DNA from: an uncultured Collinsella sp.
GTDB taxonomy: Bacteria; Actinomycetota; Coriobacteriia; Coriobacteriales; Coriobacteriaceae
Assembly: GCA_937989875.1 (NCBI GenBank)
Contig: CALKBO010000065.1
Span: forward strand, 1-44,363
DNA: 44,363 bases
Direction: 5' to 3'
The position numbers were made by a program, and so were the translations under genes. A model generated the notes under the pieces. That model searched no databases. It was not told where the DNA came from and saw only the letters and a list, made by a program, of their open reading frames with translations. Below are positions 6,658-14,506 of this stretch, piece by piece; the stretch's first letter is position 1; each line of letters starts with the position of its first letter.

Positions 6658-8472
6658 CTACTGTTCGTGCCTATGCTGCTTGGGCTCAAGCCTTCTCGCT
6701 GCCGTGAAGCAGGTCGTGGCCGCCATGGCCAATGCGATGCTGGCCATCCAAGTGGAGTCGCCGGTTGCAGCGAGATTTGGTTCATCGGCTGTCGTGCGTC
6801 CCGACTTTTTTGTAGCCGCCTCGTCGGCGTCCTTTTCAGGAGTGGCAGGATCACTTTTGTTGTCGCCGGGTGAATCTACGTCGGTCTTTCCGCCCGCCTG
6901 CTCCCCTTGGGCCTTCCCCTCCACGGTGAAGGACGCATCGGTTGCCGTCCCGTCCTTCCAGACGGCCGTGACGGTGTGTCCGCCGGCGGCGAGCGTGTCC
7001 AGGTAGGACGGCCTGAGCTCGATAATCGTGCTGCCCCTGGTTGCGGTGTAGTTCTCGGCGGAGACCTCAGTTCCGTCCACGAGGAGACGCGTGAACTCAT
7101 CGAGAGGACCGCTGAAGCGGAAGGTCAGACCGGCCTCGCCGTCCTTTGCATACGCCTGCCCGTCGCCCTTGGTGGCGGCATACAGCGGAGCGGTCACGTC
7201 GAAGGTGACGTCCCCCGCGTCGTCGACATCAAAGGTCTGAACGCCGGTCTTGCCGTTACGCTCGGCGTAGGCGGAGCTGTAGACGAAGGTCTCGTGGCCC
7301 GTCTTGTCGAGGACCGCGAGGGCTTGGATTTCAAACGAGCCCATCGAGAGCGACGTGGGGAACTCGATTTCGATATAGCCCCTTGCCGCATCGTAGCTGC
7401 AGCTCAACGTTTTGCGGGTCTTTAAAGAGTTCGGGTCCTCGACATAGCCGGGGTCGCCGAGGATCGGGGAGACAGACTTTACGCCGTCCGCGTCGCCTAC
7501 ATTGCAATAGATACGGAGGATCCCGCCGACGGGGACCCTCTTCGCGGAGATGGAAACGTTCGAGACCGTGGGCGGGTTCCGGTCGATCGCGCTGCCGGTC
7601 ACCTCGAAGCACAGCTCGCTCGGGTCGCCAACCGAGAAAGTCGCGCCCGAAATGCCGTTGGCCCTGGCGTAGGAACTCTCGTACACATCGGTCTCGAACC
7701 CTAGGCCATCGGTGACCGAAAGGCCGATCAGCCTGTGCCTTCCGATCCTATTGCTGTCGAATGTGAGGTCAAACCCGTCGATAGACGAGCCTCCGTGATA
7801 ATAGGCTGACGAAACAGAGCAGCCGTCGTCCGAATTCTCCCAGCCCTGCCGCAGTATGGGGGAAACGGAACGAACGCCGTCGGCATCGGAGACGGTCCAA
7901 GAGATGTGGAAGTCGGCACCGGTTGCGACCTCCCTGCTCGAGAGCGACACGGAGGACACGGTCGGCGGGTTTTGGTCCTCGGGTCCCTCGGTCACCTCAT
8001 ACTCGAGGGGGTCGGTGGTGAAGGTCGGACAGTCGAGCCCCTTCTCCTCGGCATACGTCGTGTCGTAGACATCGGTAACCCATCCAAGACTATCGGTCAC
8101 GCCGAGGCCGATGATCCGGTACCTGCAGGGCCGGTCGCTCGGGGAGGTGGAGATATCGAAGCCCGCGGTCGTGTTGCCGGTCGACGAGAAGGCGAGACGG
8201 GAACTGATTCCATGGTCTCCGGTATCGTTTTCGACAACGACTTCGACTATGGGCGTGACGGACCGTACCCCGTCAGGGTCATCGACGCTATAGCCGACAT
8301 GCAGCGTGGAGCCGGCCGTGACTGTCGTCGCGGATATCGTCACGTTGGAGATGCTGGGCGGGTTCGGGTCCGACGCGGCTAGGGCGGTTGAGGGCAAAGC
8401 AAGCGCTACGGTGGCGGACAGCGAGGCGAGCAGGCTAAGCGCGAAGCGCCTGGAGAATTTCAAGGAGGTCAT
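6658..8472 (-). CDS. Cell-wall-anchored surface protein with three 131-residue Ig-like repeats and LAATG sorting signal
   Basis: A 604-residue secreted protein. Residues 1-33 form a signal peptide (KFSRRF, a hydrophobic core, then ALAAS). Three repeats begin at D35, D166 and D297, exactly 131 residues apart, each starting D-x-NPP and containing DGVRSV(T/S)PI. A fourth domain (about 435-520, KGDGQAYAKDGEAG and SYLDTLAAGGHTVTAVW) resembles an Ig-like X2 module. An acidic linker follows, then LAATG at 567-571, a hydrophobic helix and the basic tail RRLEPKQHRHEQ. LAxTG signals are the known targets of class E sortases in high-GC Gram-positive bacteria. No sortase gene is in the window. The role is probably adhesion or display, by inference. 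Confidence 0.85.
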   Translation of the reverse strand: MTSLKFSRRFALSLLASLSATVALALPSTALAASDPNPPSISNVTISATTVTAGSTLHVGYSVDDPDGVRSVTPIVEVVVENDTGDHGISSRLAFSSTGNTTAGFDISTSPSDRPCRYRIIGLGVTDSLGWVTDVYDTTYAEEKGLDCPTFTTDPLEYEVTEGPEDQNPPTVSSVSLSSREVATGADFHISWTVSDADGVRSVSPILRQGWENSDDGCSVSSAYYHGGSSIDGFDLTFDSNRIGRHRLIGLSVTDGLGFETDVYESSYARANGISGATFSVGDPSELCFEVTGSAIDRNPPTVSNVSISAKRVPVGGILRIYCNVGDADGVKSVSPILGDPGYVEDPNSLKTRKTLSCSYDAARGYIEIEFPTSLSMGSFEIQALAVLDKTGHETFVYSSAYAERNGKTGVQTFDVDDAGDVTFDVTAPLYAATKGDGQAYAKDGEAGLTFRFSGPLDEFTRLLVDGTEVSAENYTATRGSTIIELRPSYLDTLAAGGHTVTAVWKDGTATDASFTVEGKAQGEQAGGKTDVDSPGDNKSDPATPEKDADEAATKKSGRTTADEPNLAATGDSTWMASIALAMAATTCFTAARRLEPKQHRHEQ

Positions 8473-9221
8473 TGGTGGTGCCGATCTTCCATAATTGTTG
8501 CAGCGATACCAGTATATCTTTGGCCCATGCTAGCCAGATGTTCTTTCCGCGAACGGCTCGTTAGTTTAGAGACGGCATATGGACGCCTGTCTCGTCCACG
8601 TTTCTCGTAAGGGCGATTATAAGGACATGAAGAGACTTTCTCGGAACAATCAATTGGGGATATCAAAGAAATGCTGGACGTCTCCCGATCGCTCAATGCC
8701 TTTGAGGTGAAATGCGGCGCATCGGCTACGTTGTTGAGATCATTTATCGAGCGATACGTCATTCCAGCTGAGGCCACCGTCATGAGGCTTCTGTTCCTAC
8801 ACCCCCCCGCAATCCCGCGCGCGGCACCCAACAGCTCGTACTCCCTCTCGCTCCACTGGCACAGCTCGGCGGTCTCGACGGCGTCGCGGCACAGGTCTAG
8901 AAACACCTCAGCTCCCTCGCAGAAGCACTCGCGGGCAAAGGCGCCGGATCCGTCCGCAACGCACTTGCCGTCAGCAAAGAGCTTCCAGCTGGACGGCTCG
9001 CGCGAGTTGTCGCCGGACAGCCTGATCTGCAGTACGTGCGGGCCGCCGGCGGCACGGAGCTCTTCCTCGAGCTTCTGTACCGTAAAGCGCATCTGGTGGG
9101 AGAGGCTGCTCTTGACCATGGCCGAGGCATAGCTGTTCGGCTTGTCCAGAAGATGCATGTGATTCGGTTTGACGACCAGATTGTGGAAGTTGCGCTCACT
9201 GCGCACGGAGAAATTGTCCAT
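8469..9221 (-). CDS. Unknown protein; reading frame may shift at a G7 tract
   Basis: The start at 9221 (MDNFSVRSERNF) follows AAAGGAG 5 bases upstream; a longer frame to 9419 has no such site. As read, the protein has 250 residues and its stop overlaps the surface-protein start as ATGA (8469-8472). The first ~139 residues look like a real protein, but the remainder is low-quality, serine- and arginine-rich sequence. The change falls at a run of seven G (8802-8808 on the plus strand as C7). Removing one G would end the protein as GIAGGVGTEAS at 8780, a more natural terminus. I do not recognise the family. PNHMHLL resembles a Y1 transposase motif, but nothing else supports that. Confidence 0.5.
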   Translation of the reverse strand: MDNFSVRSERNFHNLVVKPNHMHLLDKPNSYASAMVKSSLSHQMRFTVQKLEEELRAAGGPHVLQIRLSGDNSREPSSWKLFADGKCVADGSGAFARECFCEGAEVFLDLCRDAVETAELCQWSEREYELLGAARGIAGGCRNRSLMTVASAGMTYRSINDLNNVADAPHFTSKALSDRETSSISLISPIDCSEKVSSCPYNRPYEKRGRDRRPYAVSKLTSRSRKEHLASMGQRYTGIAATIMEDRHHQ

Positions 9222-9377
9222 ACGGACTCCTTTCATCGATGTTGGCAGGGCCACCGTGCCTCTTGGCCGGTTGGCGTCGGGATCGTGGAGCCAACTCTCT
9301 ACCCCGACTCTGGATAAAACGCGCCCGCTCCTTGCGGGCACGATGGGGTCTATCAACGTGTACGGACATAAATCAAG

Positions 9378-9407
9378 CGCCATCCGCGAAATGACGCGCG
9401 GATGGCG
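9378..9407. repeat. Perfect 11-bp hairpin
   Basis: CGCCATCCGCG (9378-9388) pairs perfectly with CGCGGATGGCG (9397-9407) around an 8-base loop. No T run follows on either strand, so it is not a typical intrinsic terminator. Confidence 0.6.
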
Positions 9408-9439
9408 TTGGTTTCCCAAGTGATTATTCGGCTTCCATC

Positions 9440-9538
9440 CGGAAAAGTGTCGAAATCAGCCGTGTAAAAGTACGGAAAAGTGTCGAGATAGGCATCTTAA
9501 AACTTCGGAAAAGTGTGGCTGGATGACAAAACAGCACT
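9440..9538. repeat. Three direct iterons, exact 33-bp period, with no following ATPase gene
   Basis: CGGAAAAGTGT occurs at 9440, 9473 and 9506, exactly 33 bases apart; the first two continue as CGA and share TAAAA near the unit end. The arrangement parallels the 23-bp iterons before the ATPase at 2713, but here the array is followed only by the 3' end of a minus-strand gene. Confidence 0.75.
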
Positions 9539-9586
9539 TAGAAGCCGGTGCTGGATGCGGGATCCTGCGGCCGCCTTCAGCTCTCG

Positions 9587-10576
9587 CTACTCGTCGTCTC
9601 CGTCGTTGGGGTCGCCCTTGAGGGTGTTGATGTCCAGGTACTGGTTGTCGTCCTCTTTTTGCTGGGTCTCCGACTCCGCTTGGGTGGGGCCGCGGAACAG
9701 CTGGAATCCCTCAAACGCAATGACACCGAGCAGGGCAATGACAATGGCGATAAAGGCGACCTTGACTGCCTGCGGAAATTCCGAGAAACGCAGCGCCTTT
9801 TCCTCGGCGTAATAATCGGCGAAGCGCTCTTCGCCCGTGCTTTTGGTATATGCCGGTGCGGACGCGGCCTCCGGGTCATATTCCGGTGCAGGCGTGGCAG
9901 CGTACGGATCGTTGAGATAATCGCTCGATGCGGTGCCATAATCCTCTGTCTCGATGCGACCGTTGCCAGCATAGCCATCGGAATAATCGGAATATGCCGC
10001 ACCGCCCTCATAGTCCGCGGCGCTCGTGTTAGCGGCAAAAAGCGGGTTAACTGGAACATCGAGCGCCGGCATGCCGGTAGAGGTCTCATCCAGATCGGCT
10101 GCAGCCCAGGAATCGTAGGCAACCTGATGGGCAACGGGCTCATCGAGCCTTGCGACCGGAGGCTTGCGTGCCGCGGGAACGGGCAACTGCTGGGCGTTGT
10201 ACATAACGGTGCTGTCGGCCGATTTGCCCTGCGTCGCTGCAGCGAGAAATGCCGCCGTCTCGGACGGGTCACTTGCGGGGCGGGGAGCTGGTGTGGGCGC
10301 CGAAGTGGGTGCGGGCGTAGGCGCGGGCGTCGAAACAGGCGACTGCGCAGGAGTCGGCGCAGGTGCGGACTTAGGCGCAAGTGCGGGATTGGGGCTTGAC
10401 GGGCGAGCCCCGCCGCCGCCCATGAGTTCGTCGGCGGTCCACGGGCGATCATCCATCACATCGTCAAGGCTCAGTGAAAACAGGTCGTCTTCACCCTCAT
10501 CGAACATGCGGTGCACATGTCCACCAATTGCCGGAATCAATCCGCGACCGGTGCATGATGCCTTGCTCAACGCCAT
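9587..10576 (-). CDS. Single-pass membrane protein with Pro/Ala/Thr-rich cytoplasmic region, unknown function
   Basis: A 329-residue protein. The start MALSKASCTGRGL at 10576 is chosen because AAAGGA lies upstream and a TATAAT box lies 35 bases before it; the longer frame would cross that promoter. The order is a short N-terminal motif region with DLFSLSLDDVMDDRPWTADELM, a low-complexity PAPTP/TPAPAS linker (about residues 60-110), an acidic tyrosine-rich region with repeated DYxx motifs, one transmembrane helix (VAFIAIVIALLGVIAFEGF, about 278-296), and a short acidic tail of about 33 residues. There is no signal peptide, so the long N-terminal part is probably cytoplasmic. It lies downstream of the ureide-cluster regulator on the same strand with a 123-base gap. 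Confidence 0.65.
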   Translation of the reverse strand: MALSKASCTGRGLIPAIGGHVHRMFDEGEDDLFSLSLDDVMDDRPWTADELMGGGGARPSSPNPALAPKSAPAPTPAQSPVSTPAPTPAPTSAPTPAPRPASDPSETAAFLAAATQGKSADSTVMYNAQQLPVPAARKPPVARLDEPVAHQVAYDSWAAADLDETSTGMPALDVPVNPLFAANTSAADYEGGAAYSDYSDGYAGNGRIETEDYGTASSDYLNDPYAATPAPEYDPEAASAPAYTKSTGEERFADYYAEEKALRFSEFPQAVKVAFIAIVIALLGVIAFEGFQLFRGPTQAESETQQKEDDNQYLDINTLKGDPNDGDDE

Positions 10577-10610
10577 TCTGTTCCATCCTTTCGAAATACC
10601 AATGACATCG

Positions 10611-10616
10611 ATTATA
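10611..10616 (-). promoter_or_regulatory. TATAAT -10 box for the membrane-protein gene
   Basis: A perfect TATAAT lies on the minus strand 35 bases upstream of the start codon. No good -35 box is seen at 16-18 bases, so this is a partial promoter call. Confidence 0.35.
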
Positions 10617-10699
10617 TGGAACTTCCCAAGCTGCTCGGTCTTGGATTCGTGCTTTCCAGAACTCGCGCCCAAAAGGGGAGGGGCAATCCAGGCGAGTGC

Positions 10700-11353
10700 C
10701 TACTTGTCGCCGGCCGCCGCCTTGGCCTCATTGAGGTAGCTATAGAAGCTGTACTTTGAGATGCCAAAGAACTCGCAGGCGCGCTCGCTCGACTTGGAAA
10801 TGAGAAAGGCGCCGCGACGGTCGAGGTAGCCAATGGCACGAATGCGCTCGTCTTTGGTCATGAGTGCCGCGGGCTTGCCCACAAACTGCTCGCACTCGTG
10901 CAGCAGGTCCTCGAGCAGATCGCCGATGTTCTTGGTAATAGGCTCGGGCTCGGTATAGCCCGTGCCGCCGGTGCCGGTAAAGGCGTCGAGCGAACGCTCA
11001 AAAGCCTTCATAAGCGTAATGTCAAAGTTGATGCCCAAAATGCCGACGGGCTTGCCCTCGTCGTTGCGGATAAAGATCGTCGAGGACTTGAGCAGCTTGC
11101 CATCGGTGGTTTTGGTGAGGTATGGCTCGCGGTCGTGTACGTCGGTGGCGCCCTCGTGCATGGACTCAAACACGATATGGCTGGGGCCGTCACCCAGTTT
11201 GCGCCCGCTGACGTGGCCGTTTTCGATCACTACGATGGAGTGGTCCACGTCCTCGGTCTCCAGATCGTGGACGACGACTTCGCAGTTGGGGCCAAATTGG
11301 AGCGCCAGACCGTGTGCGAGGCGCTTGTAAAACTCAATCTGTGCGGGGGTCAT
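10700..11353 (-). CDS. YheO/DauR-like transcriptional regulator (PAS-like sensor plus HTH)
   Basis: A 217-residue protein from ATG 11353 behind GGAAGG. The N-terminal about 115 residues form a YheO-type PAS-like domain (FGPNCEVVVHDLETEDVDHSIVVIENG, then GKPVGILGINFDIT). The C-terminus carries a helix-turn-helix (DRRGAFLISKSSERACEFFGISKYSFYSYLNEA) typical of the family that includes DauR, the repressor of D-arginine use. It is divergent from dpaL across a 277-base region containing a 16-bp-arm inverted repeat. By position it most likely controls the ureide operon in response to a small molecule. Whether it activates or represses cannot be read from the sequence. Confidence 0.85.
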   Translation of the reverse strand: MTPAQIEFYKRLAHGLALQFGPNCEVVVHDLETEDVDHSIVVIENGHVSGRKLGDGPSHIVFESMHEGATDVHDREPYLTKTTDGKLLKSSTIFIRNDEGKPVGILGINFDITLMKAFERSLDAFTGTGGTGYTEPEPITKNIGDLLEDLLHECEQFVGKPAALMTKDERIRAIGYLDRRGAFLISKSSERACEFFGISKYSFYSYLNEAKAAAGDK

Positions 11354-11491
11354 GGGTACCTTCCTAAAAATTAGTTTGGGCTCACTGTGCCATAAACCAC
11401 ACCTGTTCGCAAATAACGAAAGCGTCGCTGCGTTGTGTGACCGTTCGGCGGCGAAAAAGTACCGATTACGGCAACAAACAATTCGTTAGGT

Positions 11492-11544
11492 ATGCCAATC
11501 AAAAAGTGTGATAGAACATTACTAACAAACTTTTTGTTTGGCAT
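11492..11544. promoter_or_regulatory. 16-bp-arm inverted repeat, candidate operator of the ureide operon
   Basis: ATGCCAATCAAAAAGT (11492-11507) is inverted at 11529-11544 with one mismatch, around a 21-base spacer. The half-sites are 37 bases apart centre to centre, close to 3.5 helical turns. The site lies between the divergent YheO-like regulator and dpaL, 86 bases before the dpaL start. Each arm includes TTGGCA on one strand, so it may overlap divergent -35 boxes, but I could not pair it with a good -10. Confidence 0.6.
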
Positions 11545-11630
11545 CCACATAAAAGTTCAGCCGTGTGAATGGGATCGGGCTGAAACGCGTATGCGGGGGC
11601 CGGCAAGAGAGAACTTAAGGAGTTCACCGT

Positions 11631-12845
11631 ATGGCCGATAAGATCCAGTGGGCGAGCAACACGATGCCCAAGAGCGATGACAAGCACTTGGGAATCATGA
11701 GTCTCGACCACGTGAAGAAGGCCCGCGCCTTCCACCAGTCGTTCCCTCAATATACCGTCACCCCGCTTGCCCGCCTGGACGGCCAGGCCGCGCGTCTGGG
11801 CCTGTCCAACCTGTGCGTTAAGGACGAGAGCTATCGCTTTGGCCTCAACGCCTTTAAGGTCCTGGGCGGCTCGTTTGCCATGGCCAACTACATTGCCGAC
11901 GAGACCGGCAAGGACGTTGCCGACTGCACCTTCGATTACCTGACCTCCGATCAGCTGGCCGAGGACTTTGGCCAGGCTACCTTCTTTACCGCCACCGACG
12001 GCAACCATGGCCGCGGCGTGGCATGGGCTGCCAACAAGCTGGGCCAGAAGGCTGTCGTGCACATGCCCAAGGGTTCCACCAAGCCCCGCTTCGATAACAT
12101 CGCCGCCGAGGGCGCCACGGTGACCATTGAAGAGGTCAACTACGACGAGTGCGTGCGCATGGCCGCCGCCGAGGCCGACGCCTGCGAGCGCGGCGTCATC
12201 GTTCAGGACACCGCCTGGGAGGGCTACGAGAAGATCCCGTCCTGGATCATGGAGGGTTACGGCACCATGGCTTCCGAGGCTGCCGAGCAGCTGCGCGAGA
12301 TGGCCATCAACCGCCCGACGCACGTGTTTGTCCAGGCTGGCGTAGGCTCGCTCGCCGGCGCCGTGGTGGGCTACTTTACCAACCTGTATCCCGATAACCC
12401 GCCCACCTTCGTCGTGGTTGAGTGCGCGCCTGCCGCCTGCCTGTACAAGGGCGCTGCCGCCGGCGACGGCGATCCGCGCATCGTGGACGGCGACATGCCC
12501 TCCATCATGGCCGGTCTGTGCTGCGGCGAGCCCAACATTCTGGGCTGGGATATCCTGCGCAACCACACCACCGCCTTCGTGTCTTGCCCCGACTGGGTCA
12601 CCGCTCGCGGCATGCGCACCCTGGGCGCTCCCGAGAAGGGCGACCCGCGCGTCATCTCCGGCGAGTCCGGCGCAGTGACCACCGGCCTGGTCGAGACTCT
12701 CATGCTCGATCCCGAGTACGCCGAGCTCAAGGAGCTCATCGGCCTGGACAAGACGAGCTCCGTGCTCTGCTTCTCCACCGAGGGCGACACCGATCCCGAC
12801 CAGTATCGCCGCATTGTTTGGGAAGGCGAATATCCCACTTGTTAA
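11631..12845 (+). CDS. dpaL: Diaminopropionate ammonia-lyase (YgeX/DpaL)
   Basis: A 404-residue fold-type II PLP enzyme, the usual length of the family, from ATG 11631 behind AAGGAG. It converts 2,3-diaminopropionate to pyruvate and two ammonia. The PLP lysine is K76 in FGLNAFKVLGG. ATDGNHGRG (121-129) supplies the catalytic aspartate D123 known for the E. coli enzyme, and QAGVGSLAGAV (235-245) is the phosphate-binding loop. It is the first gene of the ygeX-ygeY-ygeW-arcC operon, matching the E. coli yge set. In anaerobic ureide breakdown it probably acts last on the carbon skeleton, giving pyruvate. Family identity is very likely; the pathway role is inferred from neighbours. Confidence 0.95.
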   Translation: MADKIQWASNTMPKSDDKHLGIMSLDHVKKARAFHQSFPQYTVTPLARLDGQAARLGLSNLCVKDESYRFGLNAFKVLGGSFAMANYIADETGKDVADCTFDYLTSDQLAEDFGQATFFTATDGNHGRGVAWAANKLGQKAVVHMPKGSTKPRFDNIAAEGATVTIEEVNYDECVRMAAAEADACERGVIVQDTAWEGYEKIPSWIMEGYGTMASEAAEQLREMAINRPTHVFVQAGVGSLAGAVVGYFTNLYPDNPPTFVVVECAPAACLYKGAAAGDGDPRIVDGDMPSIMAGLCCGEPNILGWDILRNHTTAFVSCPDWVTARGMRTLGAPEKGDPRVISGESGAVTTGLVETLMLDPEYAELKELIGLDKTSSVLCFSTEGDTDPDQYRRIVWEGEYPTC

Positions 12846-12919
12846 TCGTTAGGGCGGAGTAAATAGGTATCGCTCCGCCACCTCACAGGTAGATTCCTTC
12901 GTTTGAAAGGTTATGAACA

Positions 12920-14305
12920 ATGGCTAAAGAACTCGATTTCGACGCTATCAAGGCTGCTGCTGAGTCCCACCGTGCTGATATGTCGCGTTTTCTTCGCGCA
13001 ATGATTAGCCATCCCTCTGAGTCCTGCGAGGAGGGTGAGGTTGTCGCTTGCATCAAGGCCGAGATGGAGAGCCTTGGCTATGACGAGGTCAAGGTCGACG
13101 GCCTGGGCAACGTCATGGGCTTTATGGGCGAGGGCGACAAGATCATCGCCATCGACTCCCACATCGACACCGTCGGCATCGGCAACATCGAGAACTGGGA
13201 TGCCGATCCCTATGAGGGCTACGAGACCGACGAGATCATTTACGGCCGCGGCGGCTCCGACCAGGAGGGCGGCATGGCTTCCGCTACCTACGCTGCCAAG
13301 ATGATGAAGGACATGGGTCTCATCCCCGAGGGCTACAAGATCATGGTCGTCGGTACCGTCCAGGAAGAGGACTGCGACGGCATGTGCTGGCAGTACATCT
13401 ACAACAAGGACGGCATTAAGCCCGAGTTCGTCATTTCCACTGAGCCCACCGACGGCGGCATCTATCGCGGCCACCGCGGCCGCATGGAGATCCGCGTCGA
13501 CGTTCACGGCACCTCCTGCCACGGCTCCGCTCCCGACCGCGGTGACAACGCCATCTACAAGATGGCCGACATCATCGCCGACGTCCGCGCCCTCAACAAC
13601 AACGGCTGCGACGAGTCGACCGACATCAAGGGCCTCGTCAAGATGCTCGACCCCAAGTACAACCCCGAGCACTACGAGGATGCCCGCTTCCTGGGCCGCG
13701 GCACCTGCACCGTCAGCCAGATCTTCTACACCAGCCCCAGCCGTTGCGCCGTGGCCGATTCCTGCGCTATCTCCATCGACCGTCGCATGACCGCCGGTGA
13801 GACCTGGGAGTCCTGCCTGGACGAGATCCGCAACCTGCCGGCCGCCAAGAAGTACGGCGACGACGTGAAGGTCTCCATGTACATGTACGACCGTCCGTCC
13901 TGGACCGGCGAGGTCTACGAGACCGAGGCTTACTTCCCCACGTGGATCAACAAGGAGACCGCTCCGCACGTCAAGGCCCTCGTCGACGCCCACAAGGCCA
14001 TGTTTGGTGACGAGCGCATCGGCTGCGAGCCCAGCATGGACAAGCGCACCGGTCGCCCGCTGTGCGACAAGTGGACCTTCTCCACGAACTGCGTTTCCAT
14101 CCAGGGCCGCTATGGCATCCCCTGTGTCGGCTTTGGCCCGGGTGCCGAGTCTCAGGCTCACGCTCCCAACGAGGTCACCTACAAGGACGACCTGGTCACC
14201 GCTGCCGCCATGTATGTGGCTGCCCTGAACCTCTACGATCCGAGCCAGGCCGATGGCGACGCCACCGTGTTCCGCGCCGGTCTGACCAACAACAAGATCG
14301 ATTAG
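12920..14305 (+). CDS. ygeY: YgeY-type M20 metallohydrolase (selenium-metabolism-linked)
   Basis: A 461-residue member of the M20 peptidase/amidohydrolase family from ATG 12920, with GAAAGG upstream. Metal-binding motifs are visible: AIDSHIDTVG (H81, D83), GRGGSDQEGG (109-118, D114), TVQEEDCDG (general base E149 and ligand E150), and a C-terminal histidine in ESQAHAPNE. YgeY proteins occur with selenium-dependent molybdenum hydroxylase genes. They are thought to cleave an amide or ureide bond in purine-derived intermediates, possibly of 2,3-diureidopropionate type. It follows dpaL after 74 bases and precedes ygeW. The exact substrate is not established by the sequence. Confidence 0.93.
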   Translation: MAKELDFDAIKAAAESHRADMSRFLRAMISHPSESCEEGEVVACIKAEMESLGYDEVKVDGLGNVMGFMGEGDKIIAIDSHIDTVGIGNIENWDADPYEGYETDEIIYGRGGSDQEGGMASATYAAKMMKDMGLIPEGYKIMVVGTVQEEDCDGMCWQYIYNKDGIKPEFVISTEPTDGGIYRGHRGRMEIRVDVHGTSCHGSAPDRGDNAIYKMADIIADVRALNNNGCDESTDIKGLVKMLDPKYNPEHYEDARFLGRGTCTVSQIFYTSPSRCAVADSCAISIDRRMTAGETWESCLDEIRNLPAAKKYGDDVKVSMYMYDRPSWTGEVYETEAYFPTWINKETAPHVKALVDAHKAMFGDERIGCEPSMDKRTGRPLCDKWTFSTNCVSIQGRYGIPCVGFGPGAESQAHAPNEVTYKDDLVTAAAMYVAALNLYDPSQADGDATVFRAGLTNNKID

Positions 14306-14506
14306 TCCCATTCCTCGATTTTGTTGAGCCGGGGGCCGCTCGTGTCCCCGGCACCCCCTGTTGACTTGGGGCCCGCGGTCGTTATCTCCCATGCTTCCTC
14401 AACGGTGGCGGGTCCTCGTCATGGTGCTCTGCATGTTCTAGCCACACGCGCATGCCGGAGCGCATCAACTCATTGCGATCGTTTCATCTTTAGAAAGGAC
14501 ATTTCC
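14306..14506 (+). other. 201-base gap inside the ureide operon with a hairpin
   Basis: GCCGGGG (14328-14334) pairs with CCCCGGC (14346-14352) about 25 bases after the ygeY stop. There is no T run. It may stabilise the upstream mRNA or tune expression between ygeY and ygeW. A longer in-frame start for ygeW at 14321 exists but crosses this hairpin and has no ribosome binding site. Confidence 0.45.

Larger units (their letters stand above)
9222..9586. other. 365-base intergenic stretch with hairpins and iterons
   Basis: No gene is visible. It holds a small hairpin (GCCCGC 9323-9328 with GCGGGC 9334-9339), an 11-bp perfect hairpin (9378-9407) and three direct iterons with a 33-bp period (9440-9538). 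Confidence 0.6.

Noticed and set aside
9165..9185. Y1/RAYT transposase motif PNHMHLL in the gene at 8469-9221
   Set aside because: Only the short motif matches; the rest of the protein has no transposase features or catalytic tyrosine context.
11499..12566. Long minus-strand frame opposite dpaL
   Set aside because: It is a shadow of the strongly supported dpaL gene, caused by high GC; the same holds for long antisense frames opposite ygeY, ygeW, arcC, hydA, secY, rpoA, tyrS and ade.
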